From positions 1 through 28,277 of the forward strand of contig JAHHRS010000025.1 in the NCBI GenBank assembly GCA_020025675.1: a stretch of 28,277 nt of DNA, given 5' to 3'. The translations under genes and the position numbers were made by a program. Below are positions 7,323-16,320 of this stretch, piece after piece (position 1 is the first letter of the stretch; each line of letters begins with the position of its first letter). Source of the stretch: Oscillospiraceae bacterium. Its GTDB lineage: Bacteria; Bacillota; Clostridia; Oscillospirales; Oscillospiraceae. Below the pieces are notes generated by a model. The model saw only the letters and a program-made list of their open reading frames with translations. It had not been told where the DNA came from and did no database searches.

Positions 7323-8699
7323 TCAGAACCCGAAGCCTCCGGGCATTCCAGGCATACCGGGAAATCCGCCGCCCATGCGACCCATCTTTTTCTGCATCTT
7401 CTTCATGTTCTTTCCGGTCAGCTGTTTTGTCATCTGCTGCAAAGCGGCAAACTGCTTCAGAACACGGTTAACATCCACAACGGAAGTCCCTGAACCGGCT
7501 GCAATGCGTTTTTTACGGCTGGAGTTAAGGATATTAGGGTTATCCCTCTCGGCCTTGGTCATGGAGCGGATTATTGCCTCCTGCCTTGCCATGGCCTTTT
7601 CATCCACATTGGCGCCTTTTAAAGCAGAGGCATCCATGCCCGGTATCATTGCTGCTATATCGCCCAAATCTCCCATACTGCGGAGCTGAGCCATCTGGTC
7701 AAGATAGTCATCAAGACTCAGCCTGTTCTGGCGCATTCTCTCTGCGGTTTCAAGTGCTTTCTTTTCGTCAAAGCTCTGTTCGGCCTTTTCGATAAGCGTG
7801 AGCATATCGCCCATGCCCAAAATTCTGGATGCCATTCTGTCAGGGTGGAACGGCTCAATCATATCAAGCTTTTCGCCCACGCCTATAAACTTTATAGGCT
7901 TTCCGGTAGTAGCCTTAATGGATAGTGCGGCACCGCCTCTTGCGTCACCGTCCAGCTTTGAGAGCATAACACCGGTAACATCCAGAGCCTCGTCAAAGGC
8001 TGCGGCGGCGTTGACGGCATCCTGACCTGTCATAGCATCAACAACAAGCAGAATTTCTGCCGGCTCAACTGCGGCTTTAATGTTTTTAAGCTCATCCATG
8101 AGCTGCTGGTCTATATGGAGACGACCGGCTGTATCAAGGAACACCAGATCGTTACCATGCTTTTTAGCGTGTTCAACTGCGGCTTTTGCAATATCCACAG
8201 GATTTGTCTGTCCCATCTGGAACACGGGAATATCAAGCTGCTTTCCCACGGTCTCAAGCTGTTTTATAGCGGCGGGACGGTAGATGTCACAGGCAGCCAG
8301 AAGGGGGCGCTTGCCCTGCTTTCTCATGTAGCCTGCAAGCTTTGCACCGTTTGTAGTCTTACCGGCGCCCTGAAGGCCTACCAGCATAACAACGCTTGGA
8401 GATTTTGAGCTTATATTGAGCTTTGTGCTCTCCCCGCCCATAAGGGCGCACAGCTCCTCATTTACTATTTTAATAACCATCTGAGCCGGAGACAGGGCTT
8501 CCAGAACTTCGGAACCGCTGGCTTTCTCAGTGACTGTCTTTGTAAACTGCTTTACGACTTTATAGCTTACATCCGCTTCAAGCAGTGCCATACGCACCTC
8601 GCGCATAGCCTCCTTAACATCGGAAGCGGTAAGTCTGCCTTTTCCTCGGAGTTTTTTAAAGGCCGCATTCAGTTTTTCAGATAAGCTTTCAAACGCCAT
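7323..8699 (-). CDS. ffh: Signal recognition particle protein Ffh
   Basis: GTPase of the signal recognition particle; with SRP RNA it binds signal sequences on the ribosome and delivers them to FtsY and SecYEG. At 458 residues it has the normal length. Order: N helical bundle (1-about 90), G domain with G1 GLQGAGKT (108-115), DTAGRLHID, and SKLDGDARGGAAL, then a methionine-rich M domain (about 300-440) with MTKAERDNPNILNSSRKKRIAAGSG-type RNA- and signal-binding helices, and a Gly/Pro/Met-rich tail. The ATG at 8699 is two bases after the ylxM stop. The SRP RNA gene is not in this window. Confidence 0.99.
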   Translation of the reverse strand: MAFESLSEKLNAAFKKLRGKGRLTASDVKEAMREVRMALLEADVSYKVVKQFTKTVTEKASGSEVLEALSPAQMVIKIVNEELCALMGGESTKLNISSKSPSVVMLVGLQGAGKTTNGAKLAGYMRKQGKRPLLAACDIYRPAAIKQLETVGKQLDIPVFQMGQTNPVDIAKAAVEHAKKHGNDLVFLDTAGRLHIDQQLMDELKNIKAAVEPAEILLVVDAMTGQDAVNAAAAFDEALDVTGVMLSKLDGDARGGAALSIKATTGKPIKFIGVGEKLDMIEPFHPDRMASRILGMGDMLTLIEKAEQSFDEKKALETAERMRQNRLSLDDYLDQMAQLRSMGDLGDIAAMIPGMDASALKGANVDEKAMARQEAIIRSMTKAERDNPNILNSSRKKRIAAGSGTSVVDVNRVLKQFAALQQMTKQLTGKNMKKMQKKMGRMGGGFPGMPGMPGGFGF

Positions 8700-8701
8700 A
8701 T

Positions 8702-9058
8702 TTAACCTCTGCTCAAAAGAGCCTTAATTTCTTTGCCTGCCTCTGCCGCAAGTTCCCTAACGCTGCCCTCGCTCTCGCTTTGAAGCCTGTCCATCTTTTC
8801 CGAGAGTCTTATGAGCGCCTCTCTCGTTTCCTGAAAGCGGCGGACAAGACCTGTTTTTTCTTCTATGTCTTTAAGGGAATCTTCTGCCCTTTTTATATTA
8901 TCCCATACACCCTGGCGGGAAATTCCGGCCTGCTGAGCAATTTCAGACAGGGACAGATCCTCATTGTAATGCAGATCGTAGCACTCTCTCTGCTTTTCAG
9001 TAAGAAGCTCTCCGTAAAAATCAAGCAAAAGGCTCTGCATAACTCTGCTTTCGTTCAC
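8702..9058 (-). CDS. ylxM: YlxM/p13-like helix-turn-helix protein, SRP-associated
   Basis: A 118-residue protein of the YlxM family, which is almost always encoded just before ffh and in streptococci has been linked to SRP GTPase modulation. Sigma-70 region 4-like helix-turn-helix at about residues 20-60: LLTEKQRECYDLHYNEDLSLSEIAQQAGISRQGVWDNIKRAE; the rest is helical. The start is a GTG at 9058, set by AGGAGG 8 bases upstream. It is the first gene of ylxM-ffh-rpsP-khpA, behind a near-perfect promoter (9095-9123). Confidence 0.93.
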   Translation of the reverse strand: MNESRVMQSLLLDFYGELLTEKQRECYDLHYNEDLSLSEIAQQAGISRQGVWDNIKRAEDSLKDIEEKTGLVRRFQETREALIRLSEKMDRLQSESEGSVRELAAEAGKEIKALLSRG

Positions 9059-9071
9059 GGCTTTGCCCTCC

Positions 9072-9130
9072 TGTCAAGTGTTTTAGCTTAACGGAGTATA
9101 CTACTTTTCTTTTCTCATGTCAAGTGTTTT
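9072..9130. repeat. Pair of 13-base direct repeats around the ylxM-ffh promoter
   Basis: TGTCAAGTGTTTT occurs at 9072-9084 and again at 9118-9130, 46 bases apart. On the minus strand each copy reads AAAACACTTGACA; the upstream copy carries the -35 box, the downstream copy lies just before the ylxM Shine-Dalgarno. It could be an operator pair, a promoter duplication or chance. Confidence 0.6.
9095..9123 (-). promoter_or_regulatory. Sigma-A promoter of the ylxM-ffh-rpsP-khpA operon
   Basis: Minus strand: perfect TTGACA (9123-9118), 17-base spacer, TATACT (9100-9095), about 37 bases before the GTG start of ylxM. The strongest promoter match seen in this window, as expected for ffh and a ribosomal protein. 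Confidence 0.88.
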
Positions 9131-9237
9131 TTCTTGTCACCTTCTTTTTTAATTTTCTTTCTGTTTGCATTGGAATATTATCCATATGTTGGGGGAAAAT
9201 ATGTCAATATAGTCTCTTTATGTTTAAGGAGGAAAAA

Positions 9238-12200
9238 ATGGATATAGAAAATTCCGGCCTGTACATCGCAGACCCCCGGCTTTTTAACTATGCAGCATCT
9301 GCATCCCGCCTTATATCTCCCGGGAAATTTACTTCCGGATTAGGGGAAGCCAAAAAGCTTAAACGGGACATGGCAAGTATAAAAACGGCAAATGCCGCCC
9401 TGTCCAAGCGGGCCGAGAACATGATTTCAGTTCCCGCCCAGTGGGAGTGGCTTTTGGATAATTTTTATATGGTACAGCGTGAATACATCAGCTCTTATAA
9501 AGAACTCAGGTCGGCAAAGCATCTCAGACGTTCATCTGACGGCCCCCTTATTTTTTCTCTCTGCCGCTCCCTTTTAAGTTCCGGTCAGGGGCAGATAACA
9601 GAGGAACGCTGCCGGCTGTTTTTAAACGGCTTTCAATCTGTGAACGTGCTCTCCCGCTCTGAACTCTGTCTCTTTCCTGCCGCATTAAAAGCGGTCATTA
9701 TTTCAGCCATTGCAAAGCTGTGCCGTGACATGCAGTACGGCACACCCGAGCTCTCCCCTGCCAAAACAATGGAAAAGCTTTTCACAAGTCTCAGACTTTT
9801 TTCCGTTGTGGACATGGAGGCCCTTATAAATTCCTGCGACGTGACAAATGGGATTTTATCCTCTGATCCCTCCGGAACTTATCCCGATATGGATCAGGGA
9901 ACCAAGCTGTCCTATTTAAAAGCGGTGGAAAAACTTTCACGCCGTGAGGGTATTGAGGAATACATTTATGCTAAAAAGCTTATTGAAGAGGCACAGAAAA
10001 CCGGACAGCATGTAGGTTTTCTCCTTTTTCCGGAGAAAAAAGGGGGAAGCGCTGCATGGTATATAGCTCTTAACATTATGCTAAGTCTCTTTTTTTCTCT
10101 CCTTCCGGCCTTTAAATTCAAAAGCTTTTGGGCCGCAATATTGCTGTTGCTGCCGGTATCGGAGCTTGTAAAGAGCATAGGAGACTTTATACTTCTCCAT
10201 TTGGCAGAGCCGAAACCCATGCCCAGAATGGACAGCAGCAGGCTTTGCGGAAGTGACGGAGTAATATGCGTTATATCAGTTCTTTTAACCGATGCAGAGT
10301 GTGCGGAAAAACAATGCAAAAGGCTTGAGGAGCTTTACCACACATGCAGAAACAAAAACGGATTATTCTTCGGTCTTCTGGCTGACCTGCCTGAATCTTC
10401 AGAAAAAGATACGCCTGAGGACGACGCCATTATCAGTGCCGCCCGTACAGGTATTAATCTTCTTAACAAGAAATACGGCGGAGTATTCTACCTTTTTACC
10501 AGAGAGCGGCACTTTGACGGGGAAAATTATTCTGCCCATGAGAGAAAAAGAGGCGCCATTATGGAGCTTGCCGCCCTGTTAAACGGCAAGAAAGCAGAAC
10601 TGAGGATATGCGGAGAGCCCGACCTTCTCAGTGATGTTCACTATATAGTCACCCTCGACAGCGACACCAGAGTATACCCAGGCACCATAGAAGAACTGAG
10701 GGGGGCAATGCTCCACCCCCTTAATAAGGCGATAATAGACCGGAGAACGAAAGTTGTTAAAAGGGGCTTTGGTGTTATACAGCCCCGGATTTCAACTGAG
10801 CTTAAAAGTGCTAACGCCACCGACTTTTCTCTTATTTTTGCCGGTCCCGGCGGAACAGATCCGTACGGCGGGCTGTGCGGCGAGCTGTACATGGATGCCT
10901 TTGGCAGCGGAGGTTTTGCAGGCAAAGGTATAATCGATGCCGAAGCTCTGGATATTTGTCTTAGTGAAAGACTGCCTGAAGGTCGAATACTTTCCCATGA
11001 CGCCATTGAGGGAGCATATCTGAGAGGCGGCTTTTTAGGTGACAGGGAGTTTTCCGATGGATTTCCCTCTAAGCCTCTGGGCTATTTTAAGCGGCTGCAT
11101 CGCTGGATAAGAGGTGATGTTCAGAATATTCCGTGGATATTTCACTCTGAACTTCCGCCGATAGAGCGCTGGCGACTTTTCGATTCCGTCAGAAGAGCGC
11201 TTGTTTCTCCAATGACCTTTCTTGCAATAATTCTCGGCTTTTTTCTGCCGGGAAACGGCCTTGTTATATCCGCATGGGCAGCTCTTCTTGCATTATTGAG
11301 CAGGCTTTTCCTGTCATTTGCCGAAGAAGGGCTGAGAAACAGGGAGAAAACACGAATCAGACGCTATACACGTATTTTAAGCGGTGTAGGCGGAGCCATT
11401 GTGTCCTGTTTTATGAAGCTTTGGATTTTGCCTTACGAGGCATTCGTAAGCCTTTCAGCCATACTTCTTTCCTTATATCGTATGCTCATAAGCGGGAAAA
11501 ATCTTTTGCAGTGGCAGACGGCAGCGCAAAGTGAAAATAGCGGCAAAAGCCTTTGGGACTATATAAAAACCATGTGGTTTTCCCTTTTGGCAGGCTTATC
11601 GCTTCTTTTCTTTTCCCCGGCAATAATCGGAAAATCAGCAGGTCTTATGTGGCTTGTCTCCCCTCTCTGTGCCTACGCCTTGGGTCTTCCCGCATATAAG
11701 CCTCAAAGTCTTTCAAATGAAGACAGAAAATTTCTGCTTGAGGCTGCAAGAAAGAATTACCTCTATTTTCAGGAGTTTTCCACAGAGTATGATAATTTTC
11801 TCCCTCCTGATAACTTTCAGGAACAGCCGCCGGTAGGTCTTGCCCACAGAACATCACCAACCAACATCGGTCTGTCCATGTGCTCCTCAATTGCCGCCAT
11901 GGACATGGAGATAATTTCTCCGCTTCAGGCTGTGGAACAAATAGAAAAAGTGATAAGAAGCCTTGAAATGCTTCCCAAATACGGCGGTCAGTTTTATAAC
12001 TGGTATGATACTCATAACCTAAGGGTTTTAGAGCCTCCCTTTATTTCAACTGTTGACAGCGGAAATCTGTACGCCTGTCTTGTAACAGTCCGTGAAGCTC
12101 TGCTGGAACTGGGTGAAAAAGATTTAGCTGAAAGAGTGCTTAAAATCATGGACGGTATGGACTTTAAGCCCCTTTTCGATTTTTCCAGAGGACTGTTCTA

Positions 12201-15200
12201 TATATGCTACGACACAAAGTCCGATCACGGTGTAGGCGGCTGGTACGACCTTATGGCAAGTGAGGCCATGTTAACAAGCTATATTGCCATAGCTAAAGGC
12301 GACGTGCCGGTAAAGCATTGGCGAAGGCTCAGCCGAGCTCAGCTCCAGAAAGACGGATACAGGGGTCTTGCAAGCTGGACAGGCACCATGTTTGAGTATC
12401 TTATGCCTGAAATTTTTCTGCCCATATACAGAGGCAGTCTTTTATATGAAAGCTCCCGTTTCTGTCTCTATGTTCAAAAACGCAGGGTATTTGCAGGTAA
12501 GCCCTGGGGAATATCCGAAAGTGCTTTCTATTCTCTTGACAGTTCCCTAAATTACCGTTACAAAGCAAACGGCTGCGGAGCTTTGGCTCTTAAACGGGGT
12601 CAGGACAATGATATGGTAGTATCACCGTACAGCAGTTTTCTGGCTCTTCGGGCTGACCCTTCAGGCAGTGTCAAAAACCTGAGAAAGCTTTCCGACTTCG
12701 GAGCGCAAGGCCGATTCGGTTTTATGGAGGCTCTGGACTTCACACCCTCCCGCTGTCGTAGGGACGAGGGCGAAAAGGTTCGCTGTTATATGTCCCATCA
12801 TATAGGCATGAGCCTTTGCTCCTGTGCAAATGCACTGTGCAGCGGCAGTATTTCCCGACGGTTTATGGCTCAAAGTGCTATGAGTGCCCACAGCCTTCTT
12901 TTACAGGAGCGTATTCCTTCCGACGGAGTTGTTATTCGCCGCACTATGGTGGACGTGCCGGAAAAGCCGGAACGCTACTTTGACGGTTTTTGGGAAATGA
13001 GCGGAAGAGGCTCAAAAAAAGAAAACCTTTGTATGCTCTCAAACGGTGCCTACAACATTCTCACCTCAAGTACAGGAAAAAGCTGCGCTTCATGGGGAAA
13101 ATTCCGCATCTACGGGCTTGAAGAATACCCTATGGAAAAAGGCATGGAACTGTCTGTTATTAAGGGTAATGAGCGCATACCCCTTATACCGTCAGGCGTT
13201 AAAAACTGGGTTTTATCTGAAGACAGTGCCAGATGGGAGTCTGATCTGGCTGATTTGAATGTGAGCATGGAATTATCTACTTCCGCCTCTGAACCGGGGG
13301 AACTTCGGATTATAAGTCTGTATTCAAAAAAGGCGGAGGATTTAACACTGTCTCTTTCCTTTAAGCCTATACTTGCAGATTTTAGGGATTATAAAAACCA
13401 CCCTGCATTCTGGAATTTAGGCATAGCTGCCGAAATAAAAGACGGTGCGCTGCTTCTGCGCCGCATAGGCCGTGGAAATAGTCCGGGATTCTGGATGAGT
13501 GCCGGTTCCAATATGCCCATAAGTTTTTCTGCCGAAACAGGCGGTGTAAACCCATATCTCTCTCAGCCTTTTGTAAATGCATCTATCCCCATAAGCCTTA
13601 AAGCAGGTGAAAAAACGGAAGTTCTGTTTTCAATCTGTATAAGCCCCGTAAAAGAGGGTGCTTTAAAAGGCCTCAATGACATTTTATCCTCCGAAGAGCG
13701 GGGCACTATACCGGGTGCATCTGCTGCAAGATTGGGGCTGAAAAGCGGAGAATACGGAGAGGCAATGGCAATGCTGCCCCCGCTTCTTTCCCCGTTAAGT
13801 TCCGCAGCCCCCAGACGTGAGCTCTGGAAATACGGCATTTCCGGTGACTATCCGATAATATGCTGTGATGGCCAGGCTGTGGAGGCCATAAAAACAGTAA
13901 AGATATTTTGCCTTTTAAAAAGCTGCGGTTTGGATTTTGACCTTGTATTCCTCAGCTCTCAGGAGGGAGAATATCGCCGTCCCCTTCACAGAAAGATTGC
14001 CGAAGCGCTGTCTGCTCAGGGCTTGGAGGCGCTGATAGGCTGCAGAGCCGGAGTACACTTTGCTCCCGAAATTGCCGGAAACATTATAAAAAGCAGAGCT
14101 TCCTATGTGGTAGGTGAAATTGCAAGACCCTGTTTTTCCCTTAAAATTCCAAGCTTAGGTGCCGAAAGAGTTTCGGGTTCTGTTCCTTTTTACAGTCAAA
14201 ACCAAGGTGTTTTTTCCTTTATGGTTAAAAACGACCTGCCGTCCAGAGCATGGCAGCAGATTCTTACAAACGGCCGTTTTTCTGCCATAGTCTCCGACTG
14301 CGGTATAGGTTCCATGTGGCAGGAAAATGCAAGAGAGGCTCGGATTAACGAACCGCCTGAGTCTGCAAAGGACATTTCTGGAAGTGAGGGGCTATGGATT
14401 GATACAGACGGAAAAAGGCTCAGTCTTTTTGCTGCAAATGACGGCTTTGAATGTAAGGTATCGTACAGTCCCGGCCTTGCACGCTGGGAAAAGACATTTG
14501 ACGGAAGAACTGTCCGCATGTCTGCTTTTATCCCTGCCGGAATTGACTGCAGAGTAATTATAATAGAAGGTGCGGAAGATTTGAGCATATGCTGGGCAAT
14601 GCAGCCCGTTCTCGCCTCTCCCGATCCCTCATCCCTCTGCTGCCACTTTGAAAACGGAGTATTTGAGTGTGAAAATCCTGAGAGCTATATAAAGGGTTTA
14701 AAATTTTATGCGCTTTCAAACGTTCCGGAAGTGTCCGTACGGGAATTTCGTCCCGCCGCCATGAGTATGAGTCTGAGAGGCGAAAATATAACGGTTCTGG
14801 TTTGCGGGGCAGGCTCAAAGAATGCCCTCACCCGACTGTCAGAGCCCCAATATGCTTTAATGTCCATGAGCGAAACCCAGAAGCGGTGGGTAAATCTCCT
14901 TGGAAGGTTGTATGTAAACACCGGCAGCAATGCCTTTGACAGCTATATTAACTACTGGGCCGGATACCAGACTATCGCCTGTCGGCTGTTAGCCCGTGGA
15001 AGTCTATACCAGAGCGGCGGTGCCTTTGGCTTTAGAGACCAGCTTCAGGATGCCGTTAACATTCTGCCCCTCTCAAAAAGTTATGCAAGAGAGCGTATTC
15101 TTGACTGCTGCCGTCATCAGTATATTGAAGGTGATGTCATGCACTGGTGGCATCCAAACCCTGAGGGAGATAAAGGTATACGTAGCCGTTGTTCCGATGA

Positions 15201-16263
15201 CCTGTTGTGGCTTGTATGGGCGGTGTGCGAATACGTTTTCATTACCGGTGACAGGGATCTGCTGCTTGAAAAAACGGAGTTTATAAACTCTCCCGTTTTA
15301 AAGCCTGATGAGCGGGAGCGTTACGAGACGCCGGAAAAATCTCCGGAAAACGCCAGTGTTTTAAACCACTGCCGTGCCGCCTTAAGATGCTGTGAGCGCA
15401 GAGGCTTCGGCCCCCACGGTCTCCCCTACTTCGGAAGCGGAGACTGGAATGACGGGCTGGACGAAGTGGACGGGGAGAGTGTATGGCTCGGTTGGTTTTT
15501 GTCAATATGTGCCCTCCGCTTTTCAGAACTTCTAAAGCTCATCGGCGACGGAGATTTTGGGGAGTATTACGTTCTTGCGGAAAAGGTGGGAAAGGCCGCA
15601 GACAGCGCATGGGGAGGCGAATTCTATTTCCGCGGATATAATGCCGACGGCAGCCCTCTGGGCGGCTGCAGAAGAATAGATTCTCTGCCCCAAAGCTTTG
15701 CCGCTTTCTGTCCTTTTTCCTCTGCAGATAAGGTAAAACTTGCCCTGAAGTCTGCTGTATCAAGACTTTTTGACAGGGAAACAAAAATAATAAAGCTCTT
15801 TGATCCGCCGTACAGTCCGGACGAAAGGTATGTGGGATATATAATGAGCTACGGAGAGGGCTTTAGAGAAAACGGAGGTCAGTATACCCATGCGGCTGTT
15901 TGGCTGGCATCAGCCTGTCTGAAGACAGGCATGGAAGACGCAGGACGTGATATTCTTATGGCCCTGCTCCCTGAAAACCACGATATTAAAATATACGAAG
16001 CTGAGCCTTTTGTTCTGCCGGCCGATGTTTACTCTGCACCCGGTCATGAGGGTGAGGCAGGGTGGACATGGTATACAGGCTCCGCCGGATGGTATTTTCA
16101 TGTGGCAGTCAGAGATTTGCTTGGAGTCAAAATAGAAAACGGTAAAATCTATCTCTCACCCAATTCCCCCGCCGGTATTCCTTTCTCACTTCGCTGGACA
16201 GATTATGATGGCAAAACACACACTCTCCTAAGCCCGAATGCAGACAAAAATCCCGGAAAATAG
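9238..16263 (+). CDS. Cyclic beta-1,2-glucan synthase-type protein (GT84 + GH189-like + GH94)
   Basis: Giant membrane enzyme of 2341 residues, NdvB/Cgs type, expected to build beta-1,2-glucan from UDP-glucose. N-terminus: helical segment, then hydrophobic helices near 275-320. GT84-like glycosyltransferase at about 325-660 with YIVTLDSDTRVYPGT (DSD about 474-476), GSGGFAGKGIID, LSHDAIEGAYLRGGF and RLHRWIRGDVQNIPW. More transmembrane helices follow (about 665-820). Next (about 840-1200) a glucoamylase-like region, GGWYDLMASEAMLTSYIAI and CYMSHHIGMSLCS, the region assigned to transglycosylating cyclisation (GH189) in the Thermoanaerobacter italicus enzyme. The C-terminal half is a GH94 phosphorylase-like module with YQSGGAFGFRDQLQDA, HWWHPN and GSGDWNDGLDEVDG (Asp2072 as likely general acid). 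The start is the ATG at 9238 after AAGGAGG; a frame open back to 9124 has no such site. No clear plus-strand promoter is visible upstream. Whether the product is cyclic or linear is not decidable from sequence. Confidence 0.93.
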   Translation: MDIENSGLYIADPRLFNYAASASRLISPGKFTSGLGEAKKLKRDMASIKTANAALSKRAENMISVPAQWEWLLDNFYMVQREYISSYKELRSAKHLRRSSDGPLIFSLCRSLLSSGQGQITEERCRLFLNGFQSVNVLSRSELCLFPAALKAVIISAIAKLCRDMQYGTPELSPAKTMEKLFTSLRLFSVVDMEALINSCDVTNGILSSDPSGTYPDMDQGTKLSYLKAVEKLSRREGIEEYIYAKKLIEEAQKTGQHVGFLLFPEKKGGSAAWYIALNIMLSLFFSLLPAFKFKSFWAAILLLLPVSELVKSIGDFILLHLAEPKPMPRMDSSRLCGSDGVICVISVLLTDAECAEKQCKRLEELYHTCRNKNGLFFGLLADLPESSEKDTPEDDAIISAARTGINLLNKKYGGVFYLFTRERHFDGENYSAHERKRGAIMELAALLNGKKAELRICGEPDLLSDVHYIVTLDSDTRVYPGTIEELRGAMLHPLNKAIIDRRTKVVKRGFGVIQPRISTELKSANATDFSLIFAGPGGTDPYGGLCGELYMDAFGSGGFAGKGIIDAEALDICLSERLPEGRILSHDAIEGAYLRGGFLGDREFSDGFPSKPLGYFKRLHRWIRGDVQNIPWIFHSELPPIERWRLFDSVRRALVSPMTFLAIILGFFLPGNGLVISAWAALLALLSRLFLSFAEEGLRNREKTRIRRYTRILSGVGGAIVSCFMKLWILPYEAFVSLSAILLSLYRMLISGKNLLQWQTAAQSENSGKSLWDYIKTMWFSLLAGLSLLFFSPAIIGKSAGLMWLVSPLCAYALGLPAYKPQSLSNEDRKFLLEAARKNYLYFQEFSTEYDNFLPPDNFQEQPPVGLAHRTSPTNIGLSMCSSIAAMDMEIISPLQAVEQIEKVIRSLEMLPKYGGQFYNWYDTHNLRVLEPPFISTVDSGNLYACLVTVREALLELGEKDLAERVLKIMDGMDFKPLFDFSRGLFYICYDTKSDHGVGGWYDLMASEAMLTSYIAIAKGDVPVKHWRRLSRAQLQKDGYRGLASWTGTMFEYLMPEIFLPIYRGSLLYESSRFCLYVQKRRVFAGKPWGISESAFYSLDSSLNYRYKANGCGALALKRGQDNDMVVSPYSSFLALRADPSGSVKNLRKLSDFGAQGRFGFMEALDFTPSRCRRDEGEKVRCYMSHHIGMSLCSCANALCSGSISRRFMAQSAMSAHSLLLQERIPSDGVVIRRTMVDVPEKPERYFDGFWEMSGRGSKKENLCMLSNGAYNILTSSTGKSCASWGKFRIYGLEEYPMEKGMELSVIKGNERIPLIPSGVKNWVLSEDSARWESDLADLNVSMELSTSASEPGELRIISLYSKKAEDLTLSLSFKPILADFRDYKNHPAFWNLGIAAEIKDGALLLRRIGRGNSPGFWMSAGSNMPISFSAETGGVNPYLSQPFVNASIPISLKAGEKTEVLFSICISPVKEGALKGLNDILSSEERGTIPGASAARLGLKSGEYGEAMAMLPPLLSPLSSAAPRRELWKYGISGDYPIICCDGQAVEAIKTVKIFCLLKSCGLDFDLVFLSSQEGEYRRPLHRKIAEALSAQGLEALIGCRAGVHFAPEIAGNIIKSRASYVVGEIARPCFSLKIPSLGAERVSGSVPFYSQNQGVFSFMVKNDLPSRAWQQILTNGRFSAIVSDCGIGSMWQENAREARINEPPESAKDISGSEGLWIDTDGKRLSLFAANDGFECKVSYSPGLARWEKTFDGRTVRMSAFIPAGIDCRVIIIEGAEDLSICWAMQPVLASPDPSSLCCHFENGVFECENPESYIKGLKFYALSNVPEVSVREFRPAAMSMSLRGENITVLVCGAGSKNALTRLSEPQYALMSMSETQKRWVNLLGRLYVNTGSNAFDSYINYWAGYQTIACRLLARGSLYQSGGAFGFRDQLQDAVNILPLSKSYARERILDCCRHQYIEGDVMHWWHPNPEGDKGIRSRCSDDLLWLVWAVCEYVFITGDRDLLLEKTEFINSPVLKPDERERYETPEKSPENASVLNHCRAALRCCERRGFGPHGLPYFGSGDWNDGLDEVDGESVWLGWFLSICALRFSELLKLIGDGDFGEYYVLAEKVGKAADSAWGGEFYFRGYNADGSPLGGCRRIDSLPQSFAAFCPFSSADKVKLALKSAVSRLFDRETKIIKLFDPPYSPDERYVGYIMSYGEGFRENGGQYTHAAVWLASACLKTGMEDAGRDILMALLPENHDIKIYEAEPFVLPADVYSAPGHEGEAGWTWYTGSAGWYFHVAVRDLLGVKIENGKIYLSPNSPAGIPFSLRWTDYDGKTHTLLSPNADKNPGK

Positions 16264-16285
16264 TCTACCAATTTTCGGCATTTTA

Positions 16286-16294
16286 TGTTATAAT
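16286..16294 (+). promoter_or_regulatory. Extended -10 promoter before ymfF
   Basis: TGTTATAAT, a perfect TGnTATAAT extended -10, lies 26 bases before the ymfF ATG and 22 bases after the glucan synthase stop. The -35 region (around 16264-16271) matches poorly, as is usual with an extended -10. It suggests that ymfF-ymfH-lgt-orf140 has its own start rather than relying only on read-through. Confidence 0.6.
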
Positions 16295-16320
16295 AAGATA
16301 CTAAATAACGGAGGTGCCCT

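Noticed and set aside
9131..9237. Promoter or riboswitch before the glucan synthase gene
   Set aside because: I searched the plus strand and found only poorly matched boxes and no stable structured leader, so I do not call one.
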